This document shows positions 16,478 through 24,918 of a stretch of 64,000 nucleotides of DNA, piece after piece. Position 1 is the stretch's first letter. Each line of letters opens with the position of its first letter. Origin of the DNA: Dokdonella sp. (GTDB taxonomy: Bacteria; Pseudomonadota; Gammaproteobacteria; Xanthomonadales; Rhodanobacteraceae). Both the position numbers and the translations under genes were made by a program. The notes below the pieces were generated by a model that saw only the letters and a program-made list of their open reading frames with translations, was not told the origin of the DNA and did not search any database. The DNA is taken from contig NZ_JAHCAS010000001.1 of NCBI RefSeq assembly GCF_019634775.1, positions 992,001 to 1,056,000 on the forward strand, in the 5' to 3' direction.

Positions 16478-16511
16478 CGAGCCCTTCACCGCTTTGCGGG
16501 AGAAGGGCTCG
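16478..16511. terminator. hairpin between convergent genes
   Basis: CGAGCCCTTC and GAAGGGCTCG form perfect 10-bp arms around a 14-nt loop. It lies between the RDD paralogue and the convergent SagB-like gene, where a bidirectional terminator is expected, though there is no T-run. Confidence 0.45.
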
Positions 16512-16601
16512 TCGAATCCCTGCGGGATCCGCAGCTTTGCGCCACCCCCGGTCAGGGGACGTGGTGGAATGAACGCGGCTTGCCTCCGACGAAGGTGACG
16601 C

Positions 16602-17795
16602 CTACCGCCCTGGCGCGTCCATCGCACCGACGGGCCACACCGCGCCGAGCGGATCGAACTCGGTCTCGTCGATGTGCTCGCCGCGCCAGCCGAAACCGCA
16701 AATGGCGATCACGCCTTCCCGCGCAGGATCGAGCGCGAACATGCGCTCGATGTCGACTTCGTTGACCGCGGCGGTGACGAATGCGGCAAGGCCGCATTCG
16801 GTGGCGGCGAGATAGACCATCTGCGACAGGTGGCCGGCATCGAGGATGACCGCACGGTACGCCTTGGCGTGGTCACGATATTTCCAGAACGTGCGGCGGA
16901 AACGCGCGGCCAGCACGACGATGACCTGGGCGTCCATGAAATGACGCTGGCCGGCAACGAGACGCAGGGCAAGCGCTGCGGTTTCGGCACGATCGATCGC
17001 ACGCAGCGGCTCGAGCGCATGGTCGATCGGGTGATAGTGGTAGAGGCCGGGTTGCACGCCCTCGACCTCCTGCACGAGCAGATAGGCGCCGGTCGAATGC
17101 AGGCCGCCGGCCGAAGGTACGGCGCGCTTCATCACCCGAATCCCGGGCTGGTCGCTGACCGCGCGCGCGCCGAATGCGCGGAACAGGGTCTGCGCAAACA
17201 GGTCCTGCGGCACGGCTCGTCCGCGTGCGTAGTTGCGGCAGGTCACCCGCGTGCGGACCAGCGATTCGAGCGGCGTCGCAGCGCCACGGGCCAGGGCGAT
17301 GCGCTCGCCTGCGGCGCAATGCTCACGTACCGGCGCCTCCGGTGCGCCGAGTTGTTCGAGCAGGCTGCGATCGGTCTCGCGTCCGCAGCGGCGTTCGGCC
17401 TCGAGCGTATCGATGCCTGTCCAGCGCGTATGACGGTGATGCACCGCCGATAACGCGCGCCAGTGGCCGGCGCGCACGGCTTCGTCGGATGTCCGCGCGG
17501 TCACATGTGCTTCGTCGTCGGCGACGAGCAGGCCGTGTTCGAGCAGCTTTCCGACGACATCGACGCCGTGTTCGCTGCGCAACGATTCGAGGGGTTGCCA
17601 GGCATCGGCCGACAACCGGCCCAGCGCGACGACGTCGCGTTCGTCGAGCACGATCTCGTCGTCGAGATGCGCAGCCAGCGCGATCCACTCACGTCGCAGC
17701 ACCAGGCCGGTTCCACCGGACAACAGGCTGGCAAGATCGAAATCACAGGTTTCACGCGGCTCGATGAAGAGCACGGAACAGCGACGCACGCGCAT
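16602..17795 (-). CDS. SagB-like nitroreductase-family peptide maturation dehydrogenase
   Basis: A 397-residue protein. Residues 1-130 form an N-terminal, winged-helix-like region with a predicted peptide-handling role (inferred). Residues 180-385 are a nitroreductase/SagB fold: RTRVTCRNYARGRAVPQDLF binds FMN phosphate, PSAGGLHSTGAYLLVQEV and GLYHYHPIDHALEPL are typical of SagB proteins, and DAGHLSQMVYLAATECGLAA is the C-terminal flavin-binding helix. SagB-type enzymes oxidise azolines to azoles in ribosomal peptides; this one belongs to the branch I recall as putative peptide maturation dehydrogenase (TIGR04511). It diverges from a 91-residue precursor-like gene, with the cyclase gene beyond. 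No YcaO or C-protein is nearby, so the reaction may differ from thiazole formation. Confidence 0.82.
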   Translation of the reverse strand: MRVRRCSVLFIEPRETCDFDLASLLSGGTGLVLRREWIALAAHLDDEIVLDERDVVALGRLSADAWQPLESLRSEHGVDVVGKLLEHGLLVADDEAHVTARTSDEAVRAGHWRALSAVHHRHTRWTGIDTLEAERRCGRETDRSLLEQLGAPEAPVREHCAAGERIALARGAATPLESLVRTRVTCRNYARGRAVPQDLFAQTLFRAFGARAVSDQPGIRVMKRAVPSAGGLHSTGAYLLVQEVEGVQPGLYHYHPIDHALEPLRAIDRAETAALALRLVAGQRHFMDAQVIVVLAARFRRTFWKYRDHAKAYRAVILDAGHLSQMVYLAATECGLAAFVTAAVNEVDIERMFALDPAREGVIAICGFGWRGEHIDETEFDPLGAVWPVGAMDAPGR

Positions 17796-17971
17796 CGTCG
17801 AAGCTCGGGAGGGGGGTAGCGGCGAGCCTACACCGTCATGGCGATCATCGGTCACGCCACGGCGCATGGATGAACCGGACGGTGATCTCGTCCCGGGTCG
17901 CGCACATGAAGGGTTACACTGTCCGTGCCAGGGTGACCTTGCATCGTTTCCACAGGGGGAGGGTAGATCGC
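17796..17971. promoter_or_regulatory. divergent regulatory region of the peptide-modification locus
   Basis: This 176-bp gap separates the divergent dehydrogenase and precursor genes. A TACACT hexamer near 17915 is a plausible -10 for the precursor, but I see no good -35. GGAGGG (17958-17963) sits 8 nt before the precursor ATG and is a strong ribosome-binding site. A shared divergent promoter would co-regulate peptide and enzyme (inference). Confidence 0.35.
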
Positions 17972-18247
17972 ATGACCGACTCGAAATTGACCGAGGCACA
18001 GGCCAATGCCTTGCTACGCCGGCTGGCCGACGACGATGCCTTTCGCAAGCTGTTCCGCAAAAAACCAGCCAAGGCGCTGCAGGAGATCGGCGTGCCCCTG
18101 CGCACGATCGTCGATCTGGACAGCCGTTGCCTGTGTCCGGCCCCGCTGGCGCCCAAGAAGGCATTCCGGGCCGCCGTCGAGAGCTTTGATCGCAAGACGC
18201 TCGAGACGACCATGTCGATGCGGCCACCCAAGATGAAGCTACGGTAG
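17972..18247 (+). CDS. putative modified-peptide precursor with nitrile-hydratase-like leader
   Basis: A 91-residue peptide. Residues 8-42 look like an NHLP/Nif11-type leader: EAQANALLRRLADDDAFRKL then FRKKPAKALQEIGVP, the pattern of an acidic-aromatic helix followed by P..AL...G. The tail contains a Cys-Leu-Cys pair (Cys53, Cys55 in DSRCLCPAPLAPKK) and then a basic, hydroxy-residue-bearing stretch ending in SMRPPKMKLR. This fits the family I recall as putative modified peptide (TIGR04509), partnered with the SagB-like dehydrogenase and the cyclase on either side. The start is fixed by GGAGGG 8 nt upstream of ATG. Its last 9 nt overlap the convergent cyclase gene. The nature of the modification is unknown. 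Confidence 0.78.
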   Translation: MTDSKLTEAQANALLRRLADDDAFRKLFRKKPAKALQEIGVPLRTIVDLDSRCLCPAPLAPKKAFRAAVESFDRKTLETTMSMRPPKMKLR

Positions 18248-20893
18248 CGAACCCGCCCGCAGCGCCTCGTCGACCGCGTTCGCGCGTTCGTGTGGGCCGG
18301 GAGCCGCTTTCCATCCGGGCCAAGCGGTCATGAACGCCTGCAGTGACTTGCGAGCGTCATCGTTGTCGCCGAGGCGCAGGGACAGCGCGGCCGTGTCGAG
18401 GAGAGCGAGTGTCGACTGGGCGACGTTGTAGACCCGCCAAGCCGGCCCCGTGCCTGTCTCGGCGTAGACGCGACCGCGGTGCCGCGCCAGCCAGCGTGCC
18501 TGCTCACGTGCGGCCCGCGGATCGCCGACGGCACGATAGGCCTCCATCAGGGCCAGATGGGTCACATAGGGCTCGCGGCCGTCGACCAGCGGTAGCAAGC
18601 GCTCAAGGGCCAGGTTCGCGGATTGTTCGCGCAACGCGATCGCAGCTTCGACGACCTTGAGCACACGTTCCAGCAGGGGATTTGCACCGTCGCGAACGCG
18701 CTCATCCAGGCGGAGCAGCAACTCACGCGCCAAGGAGGGTTCGCCGTGGCGGGCCGCAAGCCAGGCATCGAACAAGATGCGCGCATCGTGCTCGTCGCGA
18801 TTCGGCATTTCATCGACGGGCGGTTCGGCCAGGTTGCGCAGGCCACTGTTGACCACGCCGCGGACGTGATCAGGTACGCCGGTGACCGCCTGCAGTGACA
18901 ACATCACGCTCTCGACGGTCCTCAGGCGTGCCGCGTCCAGTCCTGACTTCCCGGCTTCGCCAAGCATTCTCTCGGCGTCATTCCACGAGGACATGTCGAC
19001 CGCGAAAGCGGTTTCCGTGAGCAGGCGATCGAGCCGAGCCGAGGGCATTCGGGACACACGTCCTTCCGCCAGCGAGCGTTTCGCTTCGGCGTACTCGCGG
19101 CGTGCTGCGTGCAGCGAGGCGGGGAGGTTGTTCTCGTACGCGACACCCAACGTACTCGCCTCGGCGAAGTGCGTGTGCGCGCTGTCGAATTGTTCCTCGC
19201 CGAGCTCCAGCGTCGCCAGCAGGTAGAGGCTCATGCCTCGATGCGGATTGTGCGTGACGGCCGCCCGCCGCGCGGCGGGAATCGCTTCGGCATAGTCGTT
19301 GGCGTATTGCCACACATAGAAGGCATACGTGCCTTGCGCCGTGAACAGGTCCGGATAGACCAAGGCGAGGGACTTCCACTGCCCGAGGGCTTCACGCGGC
19401 GAGGACAGATTCGCGCGCCAGGCATCGGCCAGCATGCGCTCGCGGGCGGCCATGCGGTCCTCCAGTGCGCGTACCTTCTCGAGCTGGTCCGCTGCCTCGG
19501 TACGGCGGTCGAGATTGAACAATGTCGCGGCAAGGGCGATTCGCGCGCGGGCAAATCCCGGATCGATGCGGATTGCCGCCTGCAACAGGCGAATCGCCTC
19601 GTCGTCGTCACCCTGGCTGCCGAGCTTCTGGCCCAGGGAATAGGCCCTGAGTGCATCGAGATTGTCGGTTGCCACCTTCTCCAGCGGCATCGTCTCGTTG
19701 GTCACGCTCGTCAGCGCCTCGCCCAGGCGCACGCGCAGCTTGCGGTTGATCGTGTCCAACGATCCGAGCACGGATTGCGCACCGGCCCCGTCCGCTGATT
19801 CGGAGTACACCGTGGCTTGCGTATGCGGGTCGATCACCTCCGCCGTGACGCGCACCCGTCCGCCGATCTCGGCGACGGTCGGCAGGATCAAGGCCTTTGC
19901 TCCGTCGCGGATCGCCACTTCGGAACCGACCATGCGATCGACCTTCGTCGTGTCGGGGTCGCGCTGCATGCGCTTGACCGTGTCGCGCACCTTGAGCTCC
20001 GGCAGCACGTTCACGTACCGCGATTGTTCCAGGCTGATTCTCAGCGCACTCTCCAGCGCGTCGTCGAACACGCTCTCGCTGGTCAGGTTGTTGAGACTTC
20101 CCACCACCACCCAATCGCGGTTCGCGAACGCGACCGCCGGTTCGGGCTTCAGCAGTGAATACAGTGGGATCGCCAGCAGGGCCAGTACCACCATGCCTTC
20201 CACCACCACCGTCGCCGGACGCCGCCAGAATGGCACCTCGCGATGGGCCTTGCTCGACCATGGTGGCGCCTTCAGAGGTGCCACGCCGTCTTCACCGACC
20301 TCGAACACCGGCACCGGGTCCGGAACGCCACGGAACCGGTAGCGGCCGTGGGTGCGCCAACGCACCTTTTCCTGCGCGATGCCCAGTTCGCCTTGCGCGC
20401 GGTGTGCGAGCACGTAAGCGATGTTCGACAGCAAGATCTGGTTCGGCAGGGCAAGGTTCATCAGGCGCGACGTGATCGGCTTGACCAACCCTTCCACTTC
20501 GGTCGGCTTGGCCCCTTTCGCCACATCTTCCGGGCGGTTGTCCCAGATCATCACGTCGCCGACATGGATGCCGACGCGCGCCGCCAGGGTCGATTCTTCC
20601 GCCGCGTTGAGCTGGCGCAGACCGCGCTGATAGTCGAGGGCGAACGCGACCGCCTGGATCGGCCGTTCGAACATCATCAGGAAGCCGTCGGTCTTGTCGA
20701 TCTCGCGTCCGCCGTGACGGTCGGCGATCGTGCGCGCAAGGCGGTCGTGCTTGCGGATCAGTTCGGCTGCCGCACGGTCGCCCATGCGTTCAACGAGGCC
20801 GGTCGAGTCCACCAGGTCGCAAAGCAGCAGCGTGCGCAGGACCGGATTCGCGTCCGTCCCACTGTCGCTGGCGATTGGTACGGACGCGTCCAC
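18239..20893 (-). CDS. class III cyclase / TolB-like / TPR protein of the peptide-modification locus
   Basis: An 884-residue protein. Residues 18-200 are a class III adenylate/guanylate cyclase domain: LLLCDLVDST (metal Asp26), KTDGFLMMF (metal Asp69), and RVGIHVGDVMIWDN. One transmembrane helix spans about 227-248 (VVVEGMVVLALLAIPLYS). Next is a TolB-like or FlgO-like segment with TAEVIDPHTQATVYSES, and then many TPR-like helical repeats to the C-terminus. The cyclase metal ligands are present, so activity is possible. It starts at GTG 20893 with GGAGAGG 7 nt upstream. I recall this architecture as putative peptide modification system cyclase (TIGR04510), always next to the precursor and SagB-like enzyme found here. 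Whether it makes cAMP, cGMP or something else is not visible. Confidence 0.82.
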   Translation of the reverse strand: MDASVPIASDSGTDANPVLRTLLLCDLVDSTGLVERMGDRAAAELIRKHDRLARTIADRHGGREIDKTDGFLMMFERPIQAVAFALDYQRGLRQLNAAEESTLAARVGIHVGDVMIWDNRPEDVAKGAKPTEVEGLVKPITSRLMNLALPNQILLSNIAYVLAHRAQGELGIAQEKVRWRTHGRYRFRGVPDPVPVFEVGEDGVAPLKAPPWSSKAHREVPFWRRPATVVVEGMVVLALLAIPLYSLLKPEPAVAFANRDWVVVGSLNNLTSESVFDDALESALRISLEQSRYVNVLPELKVRDTVKRMQRDPDTTKVDRMVGSEVAIRDGAKALILPTVAEIGGRVRVTAEVIDPHTQATVYSESADGAGAQSVLGSLDTINRKLRVRLGEALTSVTNETMPLEKVATDNLDALRAYSLGQKLGSQGDDDEAIRLLQAAIRIDPGFARARIALAATLFNLDRRTEAADQLEKVRALEDRMAARERMLADAWRANLSSPREALGQWKSLALVYPDLFTAQGTYAFYVWQYANDYAEAIPAARRAAVTHNPHRGMSLYLLATLELGEEQFDSAHTHFAEASTLGVAYENNLPASLHAARREYAEAKRSLAEGRVSRMPSARLDRLLTETAFAVDMSSWNDAERMLGEAGKSGLDAARLRTVESVMLSLQAVTGVPDHVRGVVNSGLRNLAEPPVDEMPNRDEHDARILFDAWLAARHGEPSLARELLLRLDERVRDGANPLLERVLKVVEAAIALREQSANLALERLLPLVDGREPYVTHLALMEAYRAVGDPRAAREQARWLARHRGRVYAETGTGPAWRVYNVAQSTLALLDTAALSLRLGDNDDARKSLQAFMTAWPGWKAAPGPHERANAVDEALRAGSLP

Positions 20894-20983
20894 GCGGCAT
20901 CCTCTCCATTGCGCAGTGCTATACGAATGCCCATTCTGCGACGAGCGGGGTGGAAGTGCCAGTCGTCATGGGCGTGAACCGGT

Positions 20984-21322
20984 TCATTCGCCGCCTGCTG
21001 TTACGGCCGCCAGGTGCGTGCGCAGTTCTCGCACTTCCGCCTGCAACGCGATCCAGGCTCGCTCCCACTGGCCGTCTCGTGGGACCGCGCGCTCGAAACG
21101 CAGCAGACTCGACGAGACGGCATCCAGCTCGGCTCGCAAACGCGTGATCTCGGCCAGTGCCGCCTCGTGTTCGTCGCGGCCGATGAAGAAGACCTTGCGG
21201 TCGCGGCAGACGCCGATACAGGTCTGCGGCGCCTCGATCCGGCCGCAACCGATGCACTGCCAGGCTTGGAGGTAGATGTCCGCGACAGGGGTGTCCGCGG
21301 CCTGGTCGCGGGCACGGGTCAT
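20984..21322 (-). CDS. small zinc-ribbon protein with coiled coil
   Basis: A 112-residue soluble protein. Cysteines occur as CIGCGRIEAPQTCIGVC, a probable zinc-binding knuckle, followed by CRDRKVFFIGR and a long helical, charged stretch (EHEAALAEITRLRAELDAV) that can form a coiled coil. I start at ATG 21322 (MTRARDQAAD); upstream residues in the frame are low-complexity. I have seen this IYLxAxQCIGCG-type protein as a conserved hypothetical in proteobacteria. It precedes the cyclase gene on the same strand, 90 nt away, but I see no reason to link it to peptide modification. Confidence 0.75.
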   Translation of the reverse strand: MTRARDQAADTPVADIYLQAWQCIGCGRIEAPQTCIGVCRDRKVFFIGRDEHEAALAEITRLRAELDAVSSSLLRFERAVPRDGQWERAWIALQAEVRELRTHLAAVTAGGE

Positions 21323-21592
21323 GGGTGGGAGCGAAGCGCTGGGGCTACGGGGTCGTGCTTTGGCATGGCGCTGTTTCCGACGGGGCCCCCGACCGGGCGA
21401 GGGGCATCGCAACCGAAGTCTCGCACCGATGCATGGGTCTGCGGGAGCCGCCTCGGTCCCGGCCCGGAACCGGAGCATCCCGGCCGTGGAGCCTGCGCCG
21501 AAGCCGGCTCGCATGCCTTGATCCACATCAGGTGGGACCTTCCGCAGTCCGGTCATTGACCTGGATCAGCGCAGTCCGCCGCGTCGCCGCGC

Positions 21593-23560
21593 ATGCTCGC
21601 GCCGCCGCCGCAAAGATCGATCCCCGTGCCTGCCGACCCCGCGCCGATTCCGCCCCGCGACCACGCACTCGATGCCTGTTTCCTCGGCCCATACGGCGAG
21701 AACGACACCCTGCTCGAGAAGCTGCTGGTCGAGTTCCTGCGTGACCACGTCTACTGGCGGCGCAACTTCCATCCGGAGGATCCGCCGGCAATCGGCACGG
21801 CCGCCGCGCGGCATCCGGACTACCTCGCCTTCGAGGCGCGCATGCGCCGCGAGCTGCATCAGCTCTCCGCCGCGCTGAAGCGGTCGATGCCGTTCCACAG
21901 TCCGCGCTACATCGGCCACATGGCCTCGGACCTGCTGCTCCCCGGCCTGGCCGCGCAGATGCTGGCGCTGCCGTACAACCCGAACAACGTCAGCGAAGAC
22001 TCGGCGCCGGTCACGATCGACATGGAAGTGCGCGTCGGCCTGCAGCTCGCGCGCATGTTGGGTTATGTGCACGATCCGGCGCGCGCGGATTGTGCGTTCG
22101 GCCACCTGACCTCGGGGGGCACGCTGGCCAACTACCAGGCGCTGCGCCTGGCGCTGGCGATGAAAGCCTTCCCGGTCGCGCTGCGTGCCGCCGGCGTGCC
22201 GGACATCGTGTTGCCGGGCGACGACTGGCAGGCCTTCAACCTGTCCGGGGAGGCCATCGTCGCATTGCTCGATCGCTGGCAGGGCTGGCTGGCCGCGCAG
22301 GCGCCGACCGAGCGCAAGCGCTGGCGCGAGACGGTCGAGGCCGCACGCATCGAGCAGCTCGGCCTGGCCAGCTTCTTCGCCGCGCATCCGTCGCTGCAGG
22401 TGCCATGCGTGCTCGCCCCGGTGACCGCACACTACTCATGGAGCAAGGGCCTCAAGCTGCTCGGCCTCGGCCGCGCCCAGCTCGACCTGCTGCCGACGCA
22501 GGGCATGCGCCTGCATGTCGACGCTCTCGAAAGTCATCTCCAGCGCTGCGCGCGCGAATGCCGGCCGGTACTGATGGCCGTGGCCGTGCTCGGCAGCACC
22601 GAGTACGGCACGATCGATCCAGTCGACGGCATGCTCGCCGCACGCGAACGCAGCCGCGCACGAGGTCTCGATTTCGCCGTGCACGTCGATGCCGCCTGGG
22701 GCGGCTATCTCGCCACCCTGTTCCGCAACGAGGACGGCTCGCTGCGCACGCGCGATGAAATCGCCGCGGAGTTCCGCTATTTCCCCTCGCCGGCCTTGCA
22801 TGCCGCTTTCGGCGCCCTCGGCAACACGGATTCGGTGACTGTCGATCCGCACAAGCTCGGCTACCTGCCGTTCGGCAGCGGCGCCTTCGTCTGCCGCGAC
22901 CACCGCGCCATGGACCTGCTCGCCGAGCGGGCCGACTACGTGTTCCACGGCGGTGTGGCGACCGACTACTTCGCCCACTTCCGTGGTCTTGGCCAGTTCG
23001 TCGCCGAAGGTTCGAAACCCGGCGCGGCGGCAGCAGGCGTCTACGTGGTCCACAAGGTGCTGCCGCTCGACCACCGCCACTTTGGTCGCTTGCCGCGGGC
23101 GACGATCCGCGCCGCCGAAGCCTTCCACGATCGAGCGCTGCGCTTCGCCGACGAGGTCGCCGATCATTTGTGCGTGCGCATCCCATTCGCCCCGGACAGC
23201 AATCTCGTCTGTCTCGCCATGAATCCGCAAGGCAATCGCTCTCTGGCTACGGCGAACGCCTTCATGCATCGCCTTTCCACGGTGCTGCGCGCCGATCCAC
23301 ACCAGCCCCTGCAGATCAAGGAGTTCTTCGGTTCCGTGACCACGCTGCGCCCGGACCTGCTCGGTGCGGAGCAGACACAGCACATCTTTTCCTCGCTCGG
23401 CCTCGATGCGGAAGCGGCCGAGCCATTGACGATCCTGCGCCACACGCTGATGAACCCGTACCTGATCGACGTCGAGAACGGCATCAGCTACATCGAGCGC
23501 TATTTCGACTTCCTCGCGCGTTGCACGACGGCACTCATGGCGCACGGAGGCAGCGCATGA
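21593..23560 (+). CDS. PLP-dependent group II amino-acid decarboxylase
   Basis: A 655-residue fold-type I enzyme. PLP-binding Lys is in DSVTVDPHKLGYLPFGSGAF, the Asp that contacts the pyridine nitrogen is in FAVHVDAAWGGYLATLF, and the family segment FGHLTSGGTLANYQALRLAL is present. These are traits of the glutamate/tyrosine/aromatic-amino-acid decarboxylase family, but the protein is longer than the usual 450-500 residues, with N- and C-terminal extensions. The substrate cannot be called. Start is uncertain: ATG 21593 or GTG 21626, neither with a clear ribosome-binding site. It overlaps the desulfhydrase-like gene by 4 nt (ATGA), so they form a two-enzyme PLP operon. Confidence 0.85.
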   Translation: MLAPPPQRSIPVPADPAPIPPRDHALDACFLGPYGENDTLLEKLLVEFLRDHVYWRRNFHPEDPPAIGTAAARHPDYLAFEARMRRELHQLSAALKRSMPFHSPRYIGHMASDLLLPGLAAQMLALPYNPNNVSEDSAPVTIDMEVRVGLQLARMLGYVHDPARADCAFGHLTSGGTLANYQALRLALAMKAFPVALRAAGVPDIVLPGDDWQAFNLSGEAIVALLDRWQGWLAAQAPTERKRWRETVEAARIEQLGLASFFAAHPSLQVPCVLAPVTAHYSWSKGLKLLGLGRAQLDLLPTQGMRLHVDALESHLQRCARECRPVLMAVAVLGSTEYGTIDPVDGMLAARERSRARGLDFAVHVDAAWGGYLATLFRNEDGSLRTRDEIAAEFRYFPSPALHAAFGALGNTDSVTVDPHKLGYLPFGSGAFVCRDHRAMDLLAERADYVFHGGVATDYFAHFRGLGQFVAEGSKPGAAAAGVYVVHKVLPLDHRHFGRLPRATIRAAEAFHDRALRFADEVADHLCVRIPFAPDSNLVCLAMNPQGNRSLATANAFMHRLSTVLRADPHQPLQIKEFFGSVTTLRPDLLGAEQTQHIFSSLGLDAEAAEPLTILRHTLMNPYLIDVENGISYIERYFDFLARCTTALMAHGGSA

Positions 23561-24645
23561 GCACCGCGCCCATGAGCGATGACCGGAGCTGGGTGCACGC
23601 GGCGATCGATGCGCTCGAACGCGAGGCCGCTCGATCGGCCGACACGCACCTGCTGAAGGTCGATCTGCCGGGTTTCCCGGGCATCGACTTCTATTTCAAG
23701 GACGAGGCCTCGCATCCGACCGGCAGCCTCAAGCATCGCCTGGCACGTTCGCTGTACCTGTATGCGCTGTGCAACGGGCGTCTGCGCGCCGGCCAGGACG
23801 TCGTCGATGCCTCCTCCGGCAGTACCGCCATCGCCGAGGCCTGGTTCGCGCGCCTGCTTGGCCTGCGCTTCACCGCGGTCATGCCCGCTTGCACGGCGCC
23901 GGCGAAGATCCGCGCAGTGGAAGCACTCGGCGGTACCTGTGACCTCGTTGACGATGCGGCTGCGGTACATGCTCGTGCCGCTGCGCATGCTGCGCGTGGC
24001 GCCTGCCACCTCGACCAGTTCGGACTCGCCGAACGCGCCACCGACTGGCGCGGCAACAACAACATCGCCGAATCGATCATCGGCCAGCTTGCGCGCGAAC
24101 CGCAGGCGCTGCCGACGTGGATCGTGTGCGGCGCGGGTACCGGAGGCACCTCGGCGACGATCGGACGCTACCTGCGCTATCGCCGCCTGCCGACTCGCCT
24201 GTGCGTGGCCGAGCCGGTTGGCAGCGCCTTCGTGAACGGCTGGCGCACGCGCGATGCGTGCGCCGTCGCCAACCGGCCGACCGTGATCGAGGGCATCGGT
24301 CGCCCGCGCGTCGAACCGGGTTTCCTGTTCGATGTCGTCGATGCCGTGGTCGAGGTACCCGACGAAGCCTCGATCGCCGCGGCGTGGATGCTGGAAGACC
24401 TGCTCGGTCGCCGCTACGGCGGCTCGTCCGGCACCAACCTCGTCACCTGCCTGCAGTTGGCCGCCGACATGCGCGCGCGTGGCGAAACCGGCAGCCTCGT
24501 CACCCTGCTGTGCGACGGCGGCGAACGCTATGCGGAAACCCTGTTCGACGCCGGCTGGCTCGCCGCGCATGACCTCGATCCCGCGCGCTGGCGCGGATCG
24601 ATCGAAGCCGGCCTGTGTGAAGGCTGTGCGCCTTTGCCGGATTGA
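23557..24645 (+). CDS. Cds1-like L-cysteine desulfhydrase (cysteine synthase family)
   Basis: A 362-residue PLP enzyme of fold type II. The PLP-binding Lys is in HPTGSLKHRLARSLYLYALC, the substrate loop is DASSGSTAIAEAWFARLLG, and the phosphate-binding Gly-rich loop is GAGTGGTSATIGRYLRYR. The block RATDWRGNNNIAESI, then IEGIGRPRVEPGFLFDVVDA, is the signature I associate with mycobacterial Cds1, which releases H2S, pyruvate and ammonia from L-cysteine. It therefore more likely degrades cysteine than makes it. Translationally coupled to the preceding decarboxylase, it may be part of a joint amino-acid catabolic or signalling unit. Confidence 0.85.
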   Translation: MSTAPMSDDRSWVHAAIDALEREAARSADTHLLKVDLPGFPGIDFYFKDEASHPTGSLKHRLARSLYLYALCNGRLRAGQDVVDASSGSTAIAEAWFARLLGLRFTAVMPACTAPAKIRAVEALGGTCDLVDDAAAVHARAAAHAARGACHLDQFGLAERATDWRGNNNIAESIIGQLAREPQALPTWIVCGAGTGGTSATIGRYLRYRRLPTRLCVAEPVGSAFVNGWRTRDACAVANRPTVIEGIGRPRVEPGFLFDVVDAVVEVPDEASIAAAWMLEDLLGRRYGGSSGTNLVTCLQLAADMRARGETGSLVTLLCDGGERYAETLFDAGWLAAHDLDPARWRGSIEAGLCEGCAPLPD

Positions 24646-24918
24646 TCCGGGCATTTCCCGGGGCAGCATCGCGCGCAGGGTGCGCTCCGGCACAACTCTT
24701 TCGTTGGAGCACTCCGCGCGCGATGCTCTCGCCATCGATCCTTCATGCGCCGGACCAGCGTGGGGCGTCTACGCAGGACAATTTGCAGGCCGAATCAACA
24801 GGGCCAGCCTTCTCTGCTCGATTGTTCACTCCGGCGCGCCAAGCCATCCACTCATGCCGCCTTGTCGCGCGCATGGCGCAGGTCCACCTTGCCGGAATTG
24901 CGCAACCGGAGTCCTCCA
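24646..24918 (+). other. intergenic region before the pirin gene
   Basis: There is no gene of its own in these 273 bp. A CGCGCAGGGTGCGC-like palindromic stretch lies near 24672. GGAG at 24908-24911, 7 nt before the ATG, is the pirin ribosome-binding site. I see no promoter with both hexamers. Confidence 0.4.

Noticed and set aside
16602..17795. Plain nitroreductase or thiazole-forming SagB in a classical TOMM cluster
   Set aside because: There is no YcaO or C/D protein in the vicinity. The SagB-like motifs and the neighbouring cyclase and precursor point to a different peptide system.
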